A stretch of DNA of 64,000 bases from Lachnospiraceae bacterium (lineage in GTDB: Bacteria > Bacillota > Clostridia > Lachnospirales > Lachnospiraceae), in the NCBI GenBank assembly GCA_029008875.1, contig JAQXJP010000035.1:310001-374000 (forward strand). The letters are read 5' to 3'. How positions within the stretch are numbered: position 1 is the stretch's first letter; each line of letters opens with the position of its first letter. Shown piece after piece: positions 21,437 to 31,606 of the stretch. A program made the translations under genes and the position numbers. The notes under the pieces were generated by a model, which ran no database searches, was not told where the DNA came from, and saw only the letters and a program-made list of their open reading frames with translations.

Positions 21437-22525
21437 TTAATAATCCAAGGACTCCATGTATCTCATATATTTTACAACCATGAGCGCAATCTTGAAGGTG
21501 ATTGCATCCTCAAATACACGAAGATCCAAACCTGTACTCTTCTGAAGCTTGTCAAGACGATATACCAGAGTATTTCTGTGAATGTATAACTGGCGGGATG
21601 TCTCAGATACGTTCAAACTGTTCTCAAAGAACTTGTTGATCGTGGTGAGCATCTCCTCATCAAATTCGTCCGGTGACTTGCCGTCGAAGATTTCCTTAAT
21701 AAACATCTTGCAAAGGGGAATGGGAAGCTGATAGATCAAACGACCGATTCCAAGTTGTGAATACGCAATGACGTTCTTCTCTTCAAAGAAGATCTTGCCA
21801 ACGTCAAGTGCCATGCGGGCTTCCTTGTAAGAACGGGATACGTCCTTGAGTTCATTGACAACGGTGCCATATGCGATATGTACATTACTATCGGCATCTC
21901 CGCGGAAGAGATTGATAATAACTTCTGCAGTTTTGTTCAAATCGTCATAAGACTCATGCTCGCCAAGTTCCTTGACTACGATAATATTCTTCTCATCCAC
22001 TGCGGTGACAAAATCCTTGGACTTTCCGCCAAACAGACTGCGAATCTTCTCCAGATCATTGCCGTCCTTCTCCCGGTTTGTCTCCACGATAAATACCACG
22101 CGGCGCACTTCTGTCTCAATATGAAGCTTCTTGGCGCGATTGTAGATATCCACCAAAAGTAAATTATCAAGCAATAAATTCTTGATAAAGTTATCCTTGT
22201 CAAAACGCTCCTTGTATGCAACCAAAAGATTCTGAATCTGAAAAGTTGCAATTTTTCCAATCATATATACATCTTCATTCTCACCGTTGGCCAAAAGAAT
22301 GTACTCCAACTGGTGATCGTCAAATACTTTGAAAAACTGACAGCCATTCACCACCTGGCTATCCGCCGGTGACTGTGCAAATACCTGTGCAGACTCAATG
22401 AACTGCTCCGCGTCTGAAAGTGTAGCTGCAAGAACCTTGCCCTCCACATCAATGACGCATAAATCCGTCCGGGTAATTCCTTTCAATCCATCAATTGTAT
22501 TCTGAAGTATCTGATTGGAAATCAT
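21437..22525 (-). CDS. Sugar diacid/PucR-type transcriptional regulator with C-terminal HTH
   Basis: N-terminal diacid recognition domain; C-terminal NVSETSRQLYIHRNTLVYRLDKLQKSTG. Confidence 0.85.
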   Translation of the reverse strand: MISNQILQNTIDGLKGITRTDLCVIDVEGKVLAATLSDAEQFIESAQVFAQSPADSQVVNGCQFFKVFDDHQLEYILLANGENEDVYMIGKIATFQIQNLLVAYKERFDKDNFIKNLLLDNLLLVDIYNRAKKLHIETEVRRVVFIVETNREKDGNDLEKIRSLFGGKSKDFVTAVDEKNIIVVKELGEHESYDDLNKTAEVIINLFRGDADSNVHIAYGTVVNELKDVSRSYKEARMALDVGKIFFEEKNVIAYSQLGIGRLIYQLPIPLCKMFIKEIFDGKSPDEFDEEMLTTINKFFENSLNVSETSRQLYIHRNTLVYRLDKLQKSTGLDLRVFEDAITFKIALMVVKYMRYMESLDY

Positions 22526-22638
22526 AAGCGCTCTCCTTTGCTCTTTATACTTTTTGAACAAATACTTATTCTTATTTTAAAGCATAATTCCAAAAAAATA
22601 AAGACTTAATTTCCATTTTGTTGGTGATTTTTCACGAA

Positions 22639-23517
22639 TTAAGACGGAATATCTCTATATTCTTGAAAACCTTCACCCAAAACTTCCCTCACATCGGATA
22701 CTATTACAAACGCGTCCGGATCGACTTTTACAACGATATCTTTTAATGTGACAATCTGTTTTTTGGATACCACACAATATAATACGCATTTATCATCCCC
22801 GGTATACATACCCTTGGCGTGGAGCCCGGTAACTCCCCGATCCAATTCCTTCATTAGAATGTGGGCTATCTCCTCATACCTTTCGGTGATGATATAGGCA
22901 GCCTTGGAGTAATTGAAACCTTCCAGGATGGCATCACTGACCTTTGTCACAATATACACCGCGGCAATTGCGTAGAGTGCAGGCCGGATACCGAACACAA
23001 ACATACCCATCAACACAACCGCACCATCTACAAATTGCATGATCTCAGCCACGGAATGATGGCGAACCTTATATTGAATCAGCGCCGCAACCATATCCGT
23101 CCCACCGGTGGTGGCGTTTCCCTTCAGCACAAATCCCATTCCCACTCCGGAGAACAGACCGCCGAAAATCGCTGCCAGCACATAATCCCCTCCTGCGATA
23201 TCCACAGTGGGGATAATATACAGCCACATGGAGAGCACCAGCGTACCGAACAGGGTTCTCCCCACGAATTTCTTTCCCAACAATATATAGGAAAAAATAA
23301 ATACCGGAACATTCAGGACGATATTGGTCAGCCAGAGCGGAATTCCGCCTTCCCAAATATTCACGGTCAGGGTTTTAATCACAATGGCAATACCGGTAAA
23401 TCCTCCGGTTACCAATCCGATAGGGTCATAAATACACTGGATTGCAAAAGCCATCAGCCCTGTGCCGAACAGTATAAATAAATATGACATCGCTGTCTTC
23501 TTATGACTTTCAGACAT
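22639..23517 (-). CDS. YitT family membrane protein (DUF2179)
   Basis: GLVTGGFTGIAIV; GNATTGGTD; C-terminal DUF2179-like region. Confidence 0.9.
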   Translation of the reverse strand: MSESHKKTAMSYLFILFGTGLMAFAIQCIYDPIGLVTGGFTGIAIVIKTLTVNIWEGGIPLWLTNIVLNVPVFIFSYILLGKKFVGRTLFGTLVLSMWLYIIPTVDIAGGDYVLAAIFGGLFSGVGMGFVLKGNATTGGTDMVAALIQYKVRHHSVAEIMQFVDGAVVLMGMFVFGIRPALYAIAAVYIVTKVSDAILEGFNYSKAAYIITERYEEIAHILMKELDRGVTGLHAKGMYTGDDKCVLYCVVSKKQIVTLKDIVVKVDPDAFVIVSDVREVLGEGFQEYRDIPS

Positions 23518-23774
23518 CTCACGAAACCTCTTTCCAAATAAAATATCTCTCCATTATCATTCCCACTTTTCCCGAAAAAAAAGCCCTTTCAGTATAGCAA
23601 AGCGTTTTTGTTTTATCAACCGCGCTTTTGTCTGACTATTTTCCACTTTTTTTACCATTTTTTTACTTTTGAAATGTCAAGGTTTTTATCGTTTTGTTAC
23701 AACTTTATAATTTTCTCACAAAACATTTGTTCTATTTTTTCGACAATTTAATTTATAAACTTTCTTTATTCGAT

Positions 23775-23804
23775 TGTGGATAATGTGAATAACTTTGTGT
23801 ATAA
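23775..23804 (+). promoter_or_regulatory. Cluster of three exact DnaA-box 9-mers (TGTGNATAA), same orientation
   Basis: TGTGGATAA 23775-23783, TGTGAATAA 23784-23792, TGTGTATAA 23796-23804; an opposite-strand TTATTCACA at 24170-24178. Confidence 0.6.
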
Positions 23805-24129
23805 CTCATTTTTTCAGCGTTTCACGGTTTTTCACGGAGTCTGTTGCAAAACAGCTTCAGCAAAATCTTGTTTTAACATTTTTCGATATTATTTTCTTTT
23901 TGTGCATTTTGTATAAGTTTGAAAAAAAAGTCGAAATTTGGAGGATAAAAGCGTGCAATTTTGCTCTCGTTTTTTATGGTACCATTTTCCCAAGCCCTTG
24001 ATTTTACTGTATTTCAGCGCTCATCTGGTAATTTGGTCACATTTTACAAAGCATATGACAAAAATCGTTAAAATCTGTCCCGAGAAAGCCTTTTGCTCAC
24101 TTTATTTCTCCTCAGGGAAACCGCAATGG

Positions 24130-24162
24130 TACAAAAAAATGCGGGAGCGATAAAGCCCCCGC
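24130..24162 (-). terminator. Terminator of the NlpC/P60 gene
   Basis: GCGGGGGCTTTATCGCTCCCGCATTTTTTT on the minus strand. Confidence 0.75.
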
Positions 24163-24180
24163 TGAAAAGTTATTCACATT

Positions 24181-25365
24181 TTAGAAGATTCGTCTTACTG
24201 CAAGAATGGTCTTGTAACCAACCGGTGATGAATATTTGATTCCGGTGGAAGGTGTGCTCGCATGGACGATGGTATCATTGCCCGCATAAATTGCAACGTG
24301 ACCACTGTAACATACAATATCACCCGGCTGCATTTCTTCAACGCTTACGCCGTATCCCACACTTCTCATAGACTTGGAGCTGTGGGGCAGGCTTACACCA
24401 AATGCCGCATATACCGACATTACAAATCCGGAGCAATCTGCACCGTCCGTCAAACTGGTTCCACCATACTTGTACGGGTTGCCTACAAACTGTGCTGCAT
24501 AGTTGACAACAGCCTGACCGTCGGCACCGCTTGGTGCGCTGTATGTCTTATCGGAAGATGCGGATGATGAGGATGAACTACTTGCAGAAGAGCTCTTGCG
24601 AGCTGCCGCTCTTGCCGCCTCTCTTGCCGCTTCCTCCCTTGCCAGACGAGCTTCCTCCTCAGCCTTGGATTCTGCGTAGGTATATTCTGTGGAGAGAGTT
24701 ACATACTCGGAAGATACATATCCGTCTCCCTCCTCGATACTTACGCCGACCCATCCGTCTACGGATTCATCGGTTACTGTAAGGTCATCCTCCATGGGAA
24801 CCAATCCCAGAATGCTTGCATCCTCATTGGGTTCAGTGCGCACACGGAGTGTCTCTGTATTGACTGTGGCAACACGTCTGCTGACGCTTCTTGCCAATTC
24901 TTCATCTCCCACAACCACGAATTCTGCTTTTACAAATCCGTCCACATTGCCGGATTGGATGCGGTACCAATCACCGTCCTCCGCGGTTACCGTCTCAAGA
25001 ACGAAGGCTGCGTTCTTGTCGTAAAGCTTACCTACCACTTCACTCTCGGTGTTGGACTCCGCACGGACATTTACGAAATTGTTCACTCTGGCAACTGCCA
25101 CATCCTCGTACTCGCTTGTCACGGTGGGGGTCTCGTTCATCATGATCTGAGCCGTTGCAAGAATCTGATCCTCAGCGCTTGTGGAAAGATTCTGCGACAG
25201 CGCAACTGCGACACCCGCGGTAGGATTAATTGTCGCTGATAATATATTCGATGCATATGTGGATATGCCTGCGGTTGAAGTTGCAGTAGCGCTCACGGAA
25301 GCGCTTCCCAAAATCATTGCACCTGTCAGTACACAGGCAGCCATCTGCATTGTCCTTCTCTTCAT
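24181..25365 (-). CDS. Secreted SH3b / NlpC-P60 cell-wall hydrolase
   Basis: Signal peptide; two SH3b domains; DCSGFVMSVYAAFGVSLPHSS...GDIVCYSGHVAIYAG. Confidence 0.93.
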   Translation of the reverse strand: MKRRTMQMAACVLTGAMILGSASVSATATSTAGISTYASNILSATINPTAGVAVALSQNLSTSAEDQILATAQIMMNETPTVTSEYEDVAVARVNNFVNVRAESNTESEVVGKLYDKNAAFVLETVTAEDGDWYRIQSGNVDGFVKAEFVVVGDEELARSVSRRVATVNTETLRVRTEPNEDASILGLVPMEDDLTVTDESVDGWVGVSIEEGDGYVSSEYVTLSTEYTYAESKAEEEARLAREEAAREAARAAARKSSSASSSSSSSASSDKTYSAPSGADGQAVVNYAAQFVGNPYKYGGTSLTDGADCSGFVMSVYAAFGVSLPHSSKSMRSVGYGVSVEEMQPGDIVCYSGHVAIYAGNDTIVHASTPSTGIKYSSPVGYKTILAVRRIF

Positions 25366-25398
25366 TTCTTCCTCCAATCAAAAGCGATTGTGATAATT

Positions 25399-25459
25399 AT
25401 TACAAAGTTGTTACAAATTGTTACGGTGTCATTATAGCAAAGGTAATATATCATGTCAA
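25399..25459 (-). promoter_or_regulatory. Consensus sigma-A promoter with downstream WalR-like box
   Basis: TTGACA (25459-25454), 17 bp, TATAAT (25436-25431); TGTAAC-N5-TGTAAT at 25415-25399 matches TGTWAH-N5-TGTWAH. Confidence 0.65.
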
Positions 25460-25554
25460 CTCCATTTCTATGGAAAAAATAGCCATATTACATTGCTTTT
25501 CTGGTACTTTTGTGTCATAATACTGTTACAAATGAGAAGAAAGGTGGTAATGAT

Positions 25555-25749
25555 ATGGAAATTTCCGGTATGAATGCAGCTCTTTCTGCGGTAAATTCTG
25601 CATCTCCTTCTTCCGTAGTCGGGCTTACCAGTATGAAAATGCTCAGCAACTCCATCGAAGCTTCTGAACAGATGGGAGCAGACTTTGCGAAAATGATGGA
25701 GAATTCGGTCACCCCTTACATCGGTGGCAACATTGACCTATCCGTATAG
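25555..25749 (+). CDS. YjfB-like small putative motility protein
   Basis: 64 aa MEISGMNAALSAVNSASPS...; RBS GGTGGT before the ATG. Confidence 0.7.
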   Translation: MEISGMNAALSAVNSASPSSVVGLTSMKMLSNSIEASEQMGADFAKMMENSVTPYIGGNIDLSV

Positions 25750-25809
25750 ACATGACGAATAAAAGAAGTGTGTATCTGCCGTTTTGCAAATACACACTTT
25801 TTTTTGTTT

Positions 25810-26184
25810 CTATTTGATTGCGATTGCCTCAATCTCCAGCATGACATCCTTGGGAAGTCTTGCCACTTCCACACAGCTTCTTGCAGGGAATGCACCGGTA
25901 AAGAATGTTGCGTACACCTCATTGATTGCCCCGAAATCATTCATCTCCTTGATAAACACCGTTGTCTTGATCACGTTGTCCATGCTCGTTCCTGCCGCTT
26001 CCAACAGATTGGAGAGATTGGTGAGAGCCTGCTTTGCCTGTTCCTGTGAGCCCTCAGGGATTTCTCCGGTTTCCGGCACCACCGGGATAATTCCGGATGT
26101 ATACACCATTCCGTTTACTTCAATTGCCTGTGAGTAAGGTCCGATCGCTGCCGGAGCCTTCTGTGTGCTGATTACCTTCTTCAT
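25810..26184 (-). CDS. RidA family reactive intermediate deaminase
   Basis: MKKVISTQKAPAAIGPYSQAIEVNGMVYTSG. Confidence 0.95.
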   Translation of the reverse strand: MKKVISTQKAPAAIGPYSQAIEVNGMVYTSGIIPVVPETGEIPEGSQEQAKQALTNLSNLLEAAGTSMDNVIKTTVFIKEMNDFGAINEVYATFFTGAFPARSCVEVARLPKDVMLEIEAIAIK

Positions 26185-26221
26185 ATTCGTTCCTCTTCTT
26201 TCTATAATATATAGTGCAATT

Positions 26222-27055
26222 TTATGCCTTGCGGATTTTGCCGTCAGAAAGTGTGATTCTTCTTTCCTTATATAAATGTCCCACTGCCCGCTTGAACGCG
26301 TTTTTGCTGAGCCCGGTCTCCCTGGCAATGACTTCGGGGCTGGCCTTTTCGGAAAAAGGGAGCACTCCCGCGTAGGAATCCAGAAGTTCCATGATTTTTT
26401 CCGCATCCGCGTCCATCTGAATATATGCCTTCTCACGGAGGGTCAGATCCAGTTTCCCGTCTTCCTTCACATCCGTAATCTTGGCTTCAATCACCTGCCC
26501 CACACGGAGGTTTCTGTGATCCTCATGAATCGGAATCCGGGCAGAAAACCTATCGTCCACCGCCACAAAGGTTCCAAAGTTATCGCTGAACTCGTACACG
26601 CGCCCGGTCACCGTCTCCCCCTTTTCGTAGGGTGCATCCGTACGGAGCATGTGGTAGATTCCCTTCATGGTTGCACAGAGCCGGTCACTCTTATCGATGT
26701 ACATCGTGACCAGGATCTCATCCCCGGGATTGGGCTTGCCCGTCATCTCCTTATATGGAAGAAACAGATCCTTCTCCAGTCCCCAATCCAGGAAAGCTCC
26801 GATCTTGCCCACTTCCTTCACCCGGAGTACCCCAAGGCCCCCCACCGACAATTTCGGTTGATTGGTTGTGGCAATCAGTCGGTCCCTGGAATCTTTATAC
26901 AAAAACACGTGCACGCTGTCCCCCGGTTTTACATCCGGCGGAACCTGCTTGGCAGGGAGCAATACTTTTTCCTGGGCCTCCTTCGACTCTGCCAAATAGA
27001 CGCCGAAGTCCACCCTCTTGATATAAATTAAGTCCTGATATTCTCCTAACTTCAT
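26222..27055 (-). CDS. S1 RNA-binding domain protein, CvfB family
   Basis: Tandem S1-like domains plus C-terminal winged helix. Confidence 0.88.
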   Translation of the reverse strand: MKLGEYQDLIYIKRVDFGVYLAESKEAQEKVLLPAKQVPPDVKPGDSVHVFLYKDSRDRLIATTNQPKLSVGGLGVLRVKEVGKIGAFLDWGLEKDLFLPYKEMTGKPNPGDEILVTMYIDKSDRLCATMKGIYHMLRTDAPYEKGETVTGRVYEFSDNFGTFVAVDDRFSARIPIHEDHRNLRVGQVIEAKITDVKEDGKLDLTLREKAYIQMDADAEKIMELLDSYAGVLPFSEKASPEVIARETGLSKNAFKRAVGHLYKERRITLSDGKIRKA

Positions 27056-27064
27056 TTGCCACCT

Positions 27065-27775
27065 CTAGTTTTTCCGCAAAAAGGCGATCACCGCATAGGG
27101 TTTACCCTCCTCATCGTTCAGCGCTATGGTGAAGCGCTCCCCCGTCTCCTTGACGGCCACAATGATTTTGTTGCCAAGTTTCGCCTCTTTTTTATATTCT
27201 ACACGAAGTTCCCCGATTTGGAAATCCTTCGGCACATATTCCAGCGCGATCACCACGTATTTCTCATTGTTCATGTGCTGATTGCTGTCGATAAAATGGC
27301 TGGGCACAACCATCTCACCACGAATTACCATCCCCTCCGGAATCGGAATCTTCCGCTCACTGCACTCCATCTCCAGCCGTGGCTCCGCCCCGTAAGTTTC
27401 AATCACATGTTCCGGCACCTTCACCGGTCTGCCGCTGTCCGTATCCATGAGCACCCACACGGAATTCGCGTACGCGCACCTGCTTCCGTCCTGCCGGTTC
27501 ATGGAAAAATTACGATAGCCGTAAAATGCCTTCATATCATAGGGCCAGGTCTGTATGGTCACATGTTCGGTAAGCTTTGGAAGCTCATTGATACAAATCT
27601 GCCAGGATGACAGCATCCATGTAACATGATTATCTGCCAAATACTGCACTCCCATTCCAAGTTCCTCCGACTGGAAATTACTGCAATCCTGAAAATAGTT
27701 CATAAGCGCACTCAACGTTAAATTGCAATCGGCATCCACTTCACTATACCGTATCTTACTTTCAAACTGATACAT
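27065..27775 (-). CDS. Acyl-ACP thioesterase (hotdog fold)
   Basis: MYQFESKIRYSEVDADCNLTLSALMNYFQDCSNFQSE. Confidence 0.88.
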   Translation of the reverse strand: MYQFESKIRYSEVDADCNLTLSALMNYFQDCSNFQSEELGMGVQYLADNHVTWMLSSWQICINELPKLTEHVTIQTWPYDMKAFYGYRNFSMNRQDGSRCAYANSVWVLMDTDSGRPVKVPEHVIETYGAEPRLEMECSERKIPIPEGMVIRGEMVVPSHFIDSNQHMNNEKYVVIALEYVPKDFQIGELRVEYKKEAKLGNKIIVAVKETGERFTIALNDEEGKPYAVIAFLRKN

Positions 27776-27835
27776 ACTGCACCTCTCATTGCTGTCCATC
27801 ATCTGTACTCATTGCATTATAGCACGATAGATATA

Positions 27836-27866
27836 AAAAAAGCACTACCTAATGTAGTGCTCTTAC
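27836..27866 (-). terminator. Terminator downstream of tRNA-Gln
   Basis: AGCACTAC-ATTAG-GTAGTGCT then T7 on the minus strand. Confidence 0.8.
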
Positions 27867-27869
27867 AAG

Positions 27870-27942
27870 CTGGCCCACAAGGATTCGAACCTTGGAAATG
27901 ACGGAGTCAGAGTCCGTTGCCTTACCGCTTGGCGATGGGCCA
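27870..27942 (-). tRNA. tRNA-Gln (anticodon CTG)
   Basis: TGGCCCATCGCCAAGCGGTAAGGCAACGGACTCTGACTCCGTCATTTCCAAGGTTCGAATCCTTGTGGGCCAG folds as a cloverleaf; CCA not encoded. Confidence 0.93.
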
Positions 27943-28066
27943 ATGTTTTCAACAGATGCTAGTATACATGAATCCCCAAGGAGTGTCAACCCTTTTTTCA
28001 ACTTTTCTCCAATCTTTTTCCTCCGCAATCCCTGCAATGCAGGCCGCAGGTTGCAGGCACGGCGGC

Positions 28067-28729
28067 TCAGGGAAAAATCTCCACCGTTCCCTCCACAAGG
28101 GCATAGGCAAGCGGCTCCCCCCAATCCATCTGCGCGGCACCGCTGGTCTGCTCCGTGATTGCCTTGGCCACAGACTCCTTCATCTCCTCCGGCACCATCA
28201 CATGGAGGGTCACATTCTCCGCATATTCCGAATCCACAATGGAGAGCTTCCTCTGCCCGAAAAGATACTGCAGTTTTCCCACCCCATTGTAATCCGTGCG
28301 GACAGATAAGCGATAGCCCCATGTCTTTTCCAGAATAAGGCTTGCCTCAAGTCCCTCCTGCACGGCCTTTTGGTACGCCCGCACCAATCCGCCGGTTCCA
28401 AGGAGCACGCCCCCGAAGTATCGGGTTACCACCACTGCGGTGTTGGTGATTCCCTCCTTCAGAAGCACATCCAGCATGGGCCGCCCCGCGGTCTGTGCCG
28501 GTTCCCCGTCATCCGAACAGCGGGTGATCTCCTGATGTTCCCCGATGACGAAGGCGGAGCAGTTGTGGCGCGCATCCCAATACTTTTTCTTCATCTCCGC
28601 AATGAAGGTAGCGGCCTCCTCCTCCGAATTGACCGGGCGGACCGTAGCGATAAAACGGGATTTCTTCTCGACAATTTCTCCCACACCGCCCTCATATACA
28701 ATTTTCACAGGAGTCGTTCCATCTGCCAT
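28067..28729 (-). CDS. YigZ/IMPACT family protein
   Basis: EKKSRFIATVRPV...DDGEPAQTAGRPMLDVL...RYFGGVLLGTGGLVRAY. Confidence 0.93.
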   Translation of the reverse strand: MADGTTPVKIVYEGGVGEIVEKKSRFIATVRPVNSEEEAATFIAEMKKKYWDARHNCSAFVIGEHQEITRCSDDGEPAQTAGRPMLDVLLKEGITNTAVVVTRYFGGVLLGTGGLVRAYQKAVQEGLEASLILEKTWGYRLSVRTDYNGVGKLQYLFGQRKLSIVDSEYAENVTLHVMVPEEMKESVAKAITEQTSGAAQMDWGEPLAYALVEGTVEIFP

Positions 28730-28920
28730 AATTTGTCATCACTTTCCGTTTTCATGGGTTTCTTCCTTAATTATATATCACACTTTGCTTTCCATTTTCA
28801 ATCCTTGTGTGTCGAGATTTTTATCTTCCTATTTGCTATAAATTTTGCTATAATATCAGCGTGTATACTTTTTTACACGTAGTACTTTAGAAAACAATAT
28901 TGATTGCAAGGAGGCCTAAT

Positions 28921-31509
28921 ATGAATTACGGCAAAAAAGCCACCAGGCAGCGGGAGGCAAAACTCGACGCCAGGGGCAAAAAGATTCGTAAGAAATTCGG
29001 CGTATTCTTCGGCAAGGCAGTTTTGGTCTGCCTCCTGCTTTTGGCAGTTGTGGGAATCAGCTCCGGCATCGGCGTTTGGAAGGGAATCGTAGATTCCGCT
29101 CCTGATATATCTGCAATGGATGTAACACCAACCGGCTACTCTACCACCGTCTATTCCAGCGATGGAACAGAGATCGCCACATTGGTTGCATCCGGCGCGA
29201 ACCGTAAGTATGCCACCATCGATGAAATCCCGCTGGATATGCAGCACGCATTTGTTGCGATTGAGGATTCACGATTCTACACCCACAACGGTATAGATCC
29301 AAAGGGTATTGTCCGCGCCGCGATCTCCGGTGTGGCAAACGGATTTCATTTTAATCAGGGTGCCAGTACCATCACCCAGCAGTTAATCAAGAACTCCGTT
29401 CTTGAGAGCAACTGGACCGGAGAGTTGTCCGGCAAGAGTTCCAAGCTGGAAAAAGTCCAGCGTAAGATTCAGGAGCAGTACCTGGCTGTGGAGCTGGAGA
29501 AAAAAGTCAACAACAAGGACTGGATTCTGGAGAATTATTTGAACACCATCAACCTGGGCAACAATACCCTGGGTGTTCAGGCCGCATCCCTCCGCTATTT
29601 CGGCAAGGAAGTCTCTGAGTTAAATCTGTCCGAATGCGCGGTTATCGCGGGAATTACCAAGAATCCATCCGCGTACAACCCGATTTCCCATCCGGACAAG
29701 AATGCGGAGCGCCGCGAGCTGGTACTGAATGCCATGCTGGAGCAGGGCTATATCACCCAGGCGGAGTACGACGAAGCCATGGCGGACGATGTGTACGACC
29801 GCATCGCCAATTACAACGCGGACTACATCGATGACGGCAACACCAACTCTTACTTCACCGACGCACTGATCGACGATGTGTATCAGGATTTGATTGATGC
29901 GGGATATACCAAGGCGGAAGCCTCCAAGCTTCTGTATCAGGGAGGTCTGTCCATTTACTCCACACAGGATCTTGCGATTCAGCAGATCTGCGACGAGGAG
30001 GTAAATAACCAGAGCAACTATCCCACCGACCCGAAGTATTCCTTCAGTTTGTATTTCCAGGTGCAGAAGGCGGATGGCACGCTCAAGACCTACACCCACC
30101 AGAGCATGCTGGCCTACTATCAACAGTCCAACTCGAAATACAATATCAATTTCAGCACCGAGGAAGCGGCATTGGAAGCCATCGCGCAATTTGAATCCGA
30201 CATCCTCGAGGAGGGCGACAGCATTATAGAGGGAAGCGAATCCATCGCCATCTCCCTTCAGCCCCAGGTTGCAATGACCGTTATCGACCAGTATACCGGA
30301 GAGGTTAAGGCATTGGTTGGCGGCCGCGGAAGCAAAGCGGGAAACCGTACCTTAAACCGTGCGACGGATACCACAAGACAGCCGGGATCCACCTTCAAGA
30401 TTATCGGTTGCTACGCCCCTGCACTGGATGCGGGCGGGCTTACACTTGCGTCCGTGCAGGACAATGCACCCTACACAGTTGGCACCAAAACATTCAAGAA
30501 TTACAATGACGAATATACCGGCTACACCACCGTGCGCCAGGCGATCACCCAATCCATCAACATTGTGACGGTGAAGACACTGGAGCAGATCGGTGTGGAC
30601 TTGGGTTATGAATATGTGGAGAAATTCGGTATCTCAACCCTGTGCGAGGATGATCGCAACCTTGCACTGTCCCTGGGCGGACTTACCAACGGTGTCACCA
30701 ACCTGGAGCTCACCGCAGCCTACGCAACAATCGCCAACGGCGGTGAATATATGGAGCCCAAATTCTACACCGTGGTGTACGACCACGATGGCAACATTCT
30801 GTTAGACAAGCGTGATACCCAGGAGACCCATGAGGTATTGAAAGATACCACCGCCTGGCTTCTCACCAGCGCAATGAGCGATGTTATGGTTGCCGGAACC
30901 GGTACCAGAGCTTACTTCGGAGCTTCCATGCCACAGGCCGGAAAGTCCGGTACCACCACAAGCAACCGCGATGCCCTGTTCGCAGGCTACACCCCTTACT
31001 ACACCTGTGTTGTATGGGGCGGAAATGACGACAATGCCGTTCAGGCCGGCAGCAACACCACCTACCCGAAAAACATCTGGCGTGAGACCATGAAACGAAT
31101 TCACGCAGACCTGGAATACAAGGAGTTTGACAAGCCGGCAGGCATCACCACCCAGGTGGTATGTAACCAATCCGGACTGCTGCCGATTCCGGGTGTCTGC
31201 GAGGCAGACCCGAGAGGCTCCACCCTTATCACCGAATATTTCGACATCGAGAACATGCCGAAACCGGAGGACGAAGTTTTCGGAGATGTGTATTGTAACC
31301 ACCATGTGGCTCTGGATATCTGTACTTCATCGGGGCTCATCGCCGATTCCGGATGTCCGCAGGATCAAATCCAGCGAGCAATTTATCTGGTCGGCTTATC
31401 CGAGGGTTCCACAGCCTACTCCATGAACGCACCTCAAGAATTCTTGGATGCGCGATGCAATGTCCACGGAAGTGGCTGGAACTGGATCTGGGACAATCTG
31501 AACGATTAG
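28921..31509 (+). CDS. Class A penicillin-binding protein (transglycosylase/transpeptidase)
   Basis: EDSRFYTHNGID; QGASTITQQL; RQPGSTFK; KSGTT. Confidence 0.95.
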   Translation: MNYGKKATRQREAKLDARGKKIRKKFGVFFGKAVLVCLLLLAVVGISSGIGVWKGIVDSAPDISAMDVTPTGYSTTVYSSDGTEIATLVASGANRKYATIDEIPLDMQHAFVAIEDSRFYTHNGIDPKGIVRAAISGVANGFHFNQGASTITQQLIKNSVLESNWTGELSGKSSKLEKVQRKIQEQYLAVELEKKVNNKDWILENYLNTINLGNNTLGVQAASLRYFGKEVSELNLSECAVIAGITKNPSAYNPISHPDKNAERRELVLNAMLEQGYITQAEYDEAMADDVYDRIANYNADYIDDGNTNSYFTDALIDDVYQDLIDAGYTKAEASKLLYQGGLSIYSTQDLAIQQICDEEVNNQSNYPTDPKYSFSLYFQVQKADGTLKTYTHQSMLAYYQQSNSKYNINFSTEEAALEAIAQFESDILEEGDSIIEGSESIAISLQPQVAMTVIDQYTGEVKALVGGRGSKAGNRTLNRATDTTRQPGSTFKIIGCYAPALDAGGLTLASVQDNAPYTVGTKTFKNYNDEYTGYTTVRQAITQSINIVTVKTLEQIGVDLGYEYVEKFGISTLCEDDRNLALSLGGLTNGVTNLELTAAYATIANGGEYMEPKFYTVVYDHDGNILLDKRDTQETHEVLKDTTAWLLTSAMSDVMVAGTGTRAYFGASMPQAGKSGTTTSNRDALFAGYTPYYTCVVWGGNDDNAVQAGSNTTYPKNIWRETMKRIHADLEYKEFDKPAGITTQVVCNQSGLLPIPGVCEADPRGSTLITEYFDIENMPKPEDEVFGDVYCNHHVALDICTSSGLIADSGCPQDQIQRAIYLVGLSEGSTAYSMNAPQEFLDARCNVHGSGWNWIWDNLND

Positions 31510-31530
31510 GGAACTGTCCCTTTATACGCG

Positions 31531-31562
31531 AAAAAGGAGCTGATTTTCAGCTCCTTTTTTGT
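31531..31562 (+). terminator. Terminator of the PBP gene
   Basis: AAAAAGGAGCTGATTTTCAGCTCCTTTTTT. Confidence 0.85.
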
Positions 31563-31606
31563 GCCCTTCTCCGGATTCCCTTCCCCCTGAGGGGAAGACT
31601 ACAAAA

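Noticed and set aside
23775-24178. Chromosomal origin of replication
   Set aside because: No dnaA, dnaN, rpmH or recF nearby and genes on both sides are co-directional; reported only as a DnaA-box cluster
25810-26436. Long 208 aa RidA ORF start
   Set aside because: Upstream part overlaps the CvfB-like gene out of frame; the MKKVIST start at 26184 with RBS fits the family
27870-27942. Integrated element at tRNA-Gln
   Set aside because: No integrase or att-like duplication of the tRNA 3' end seen on either side
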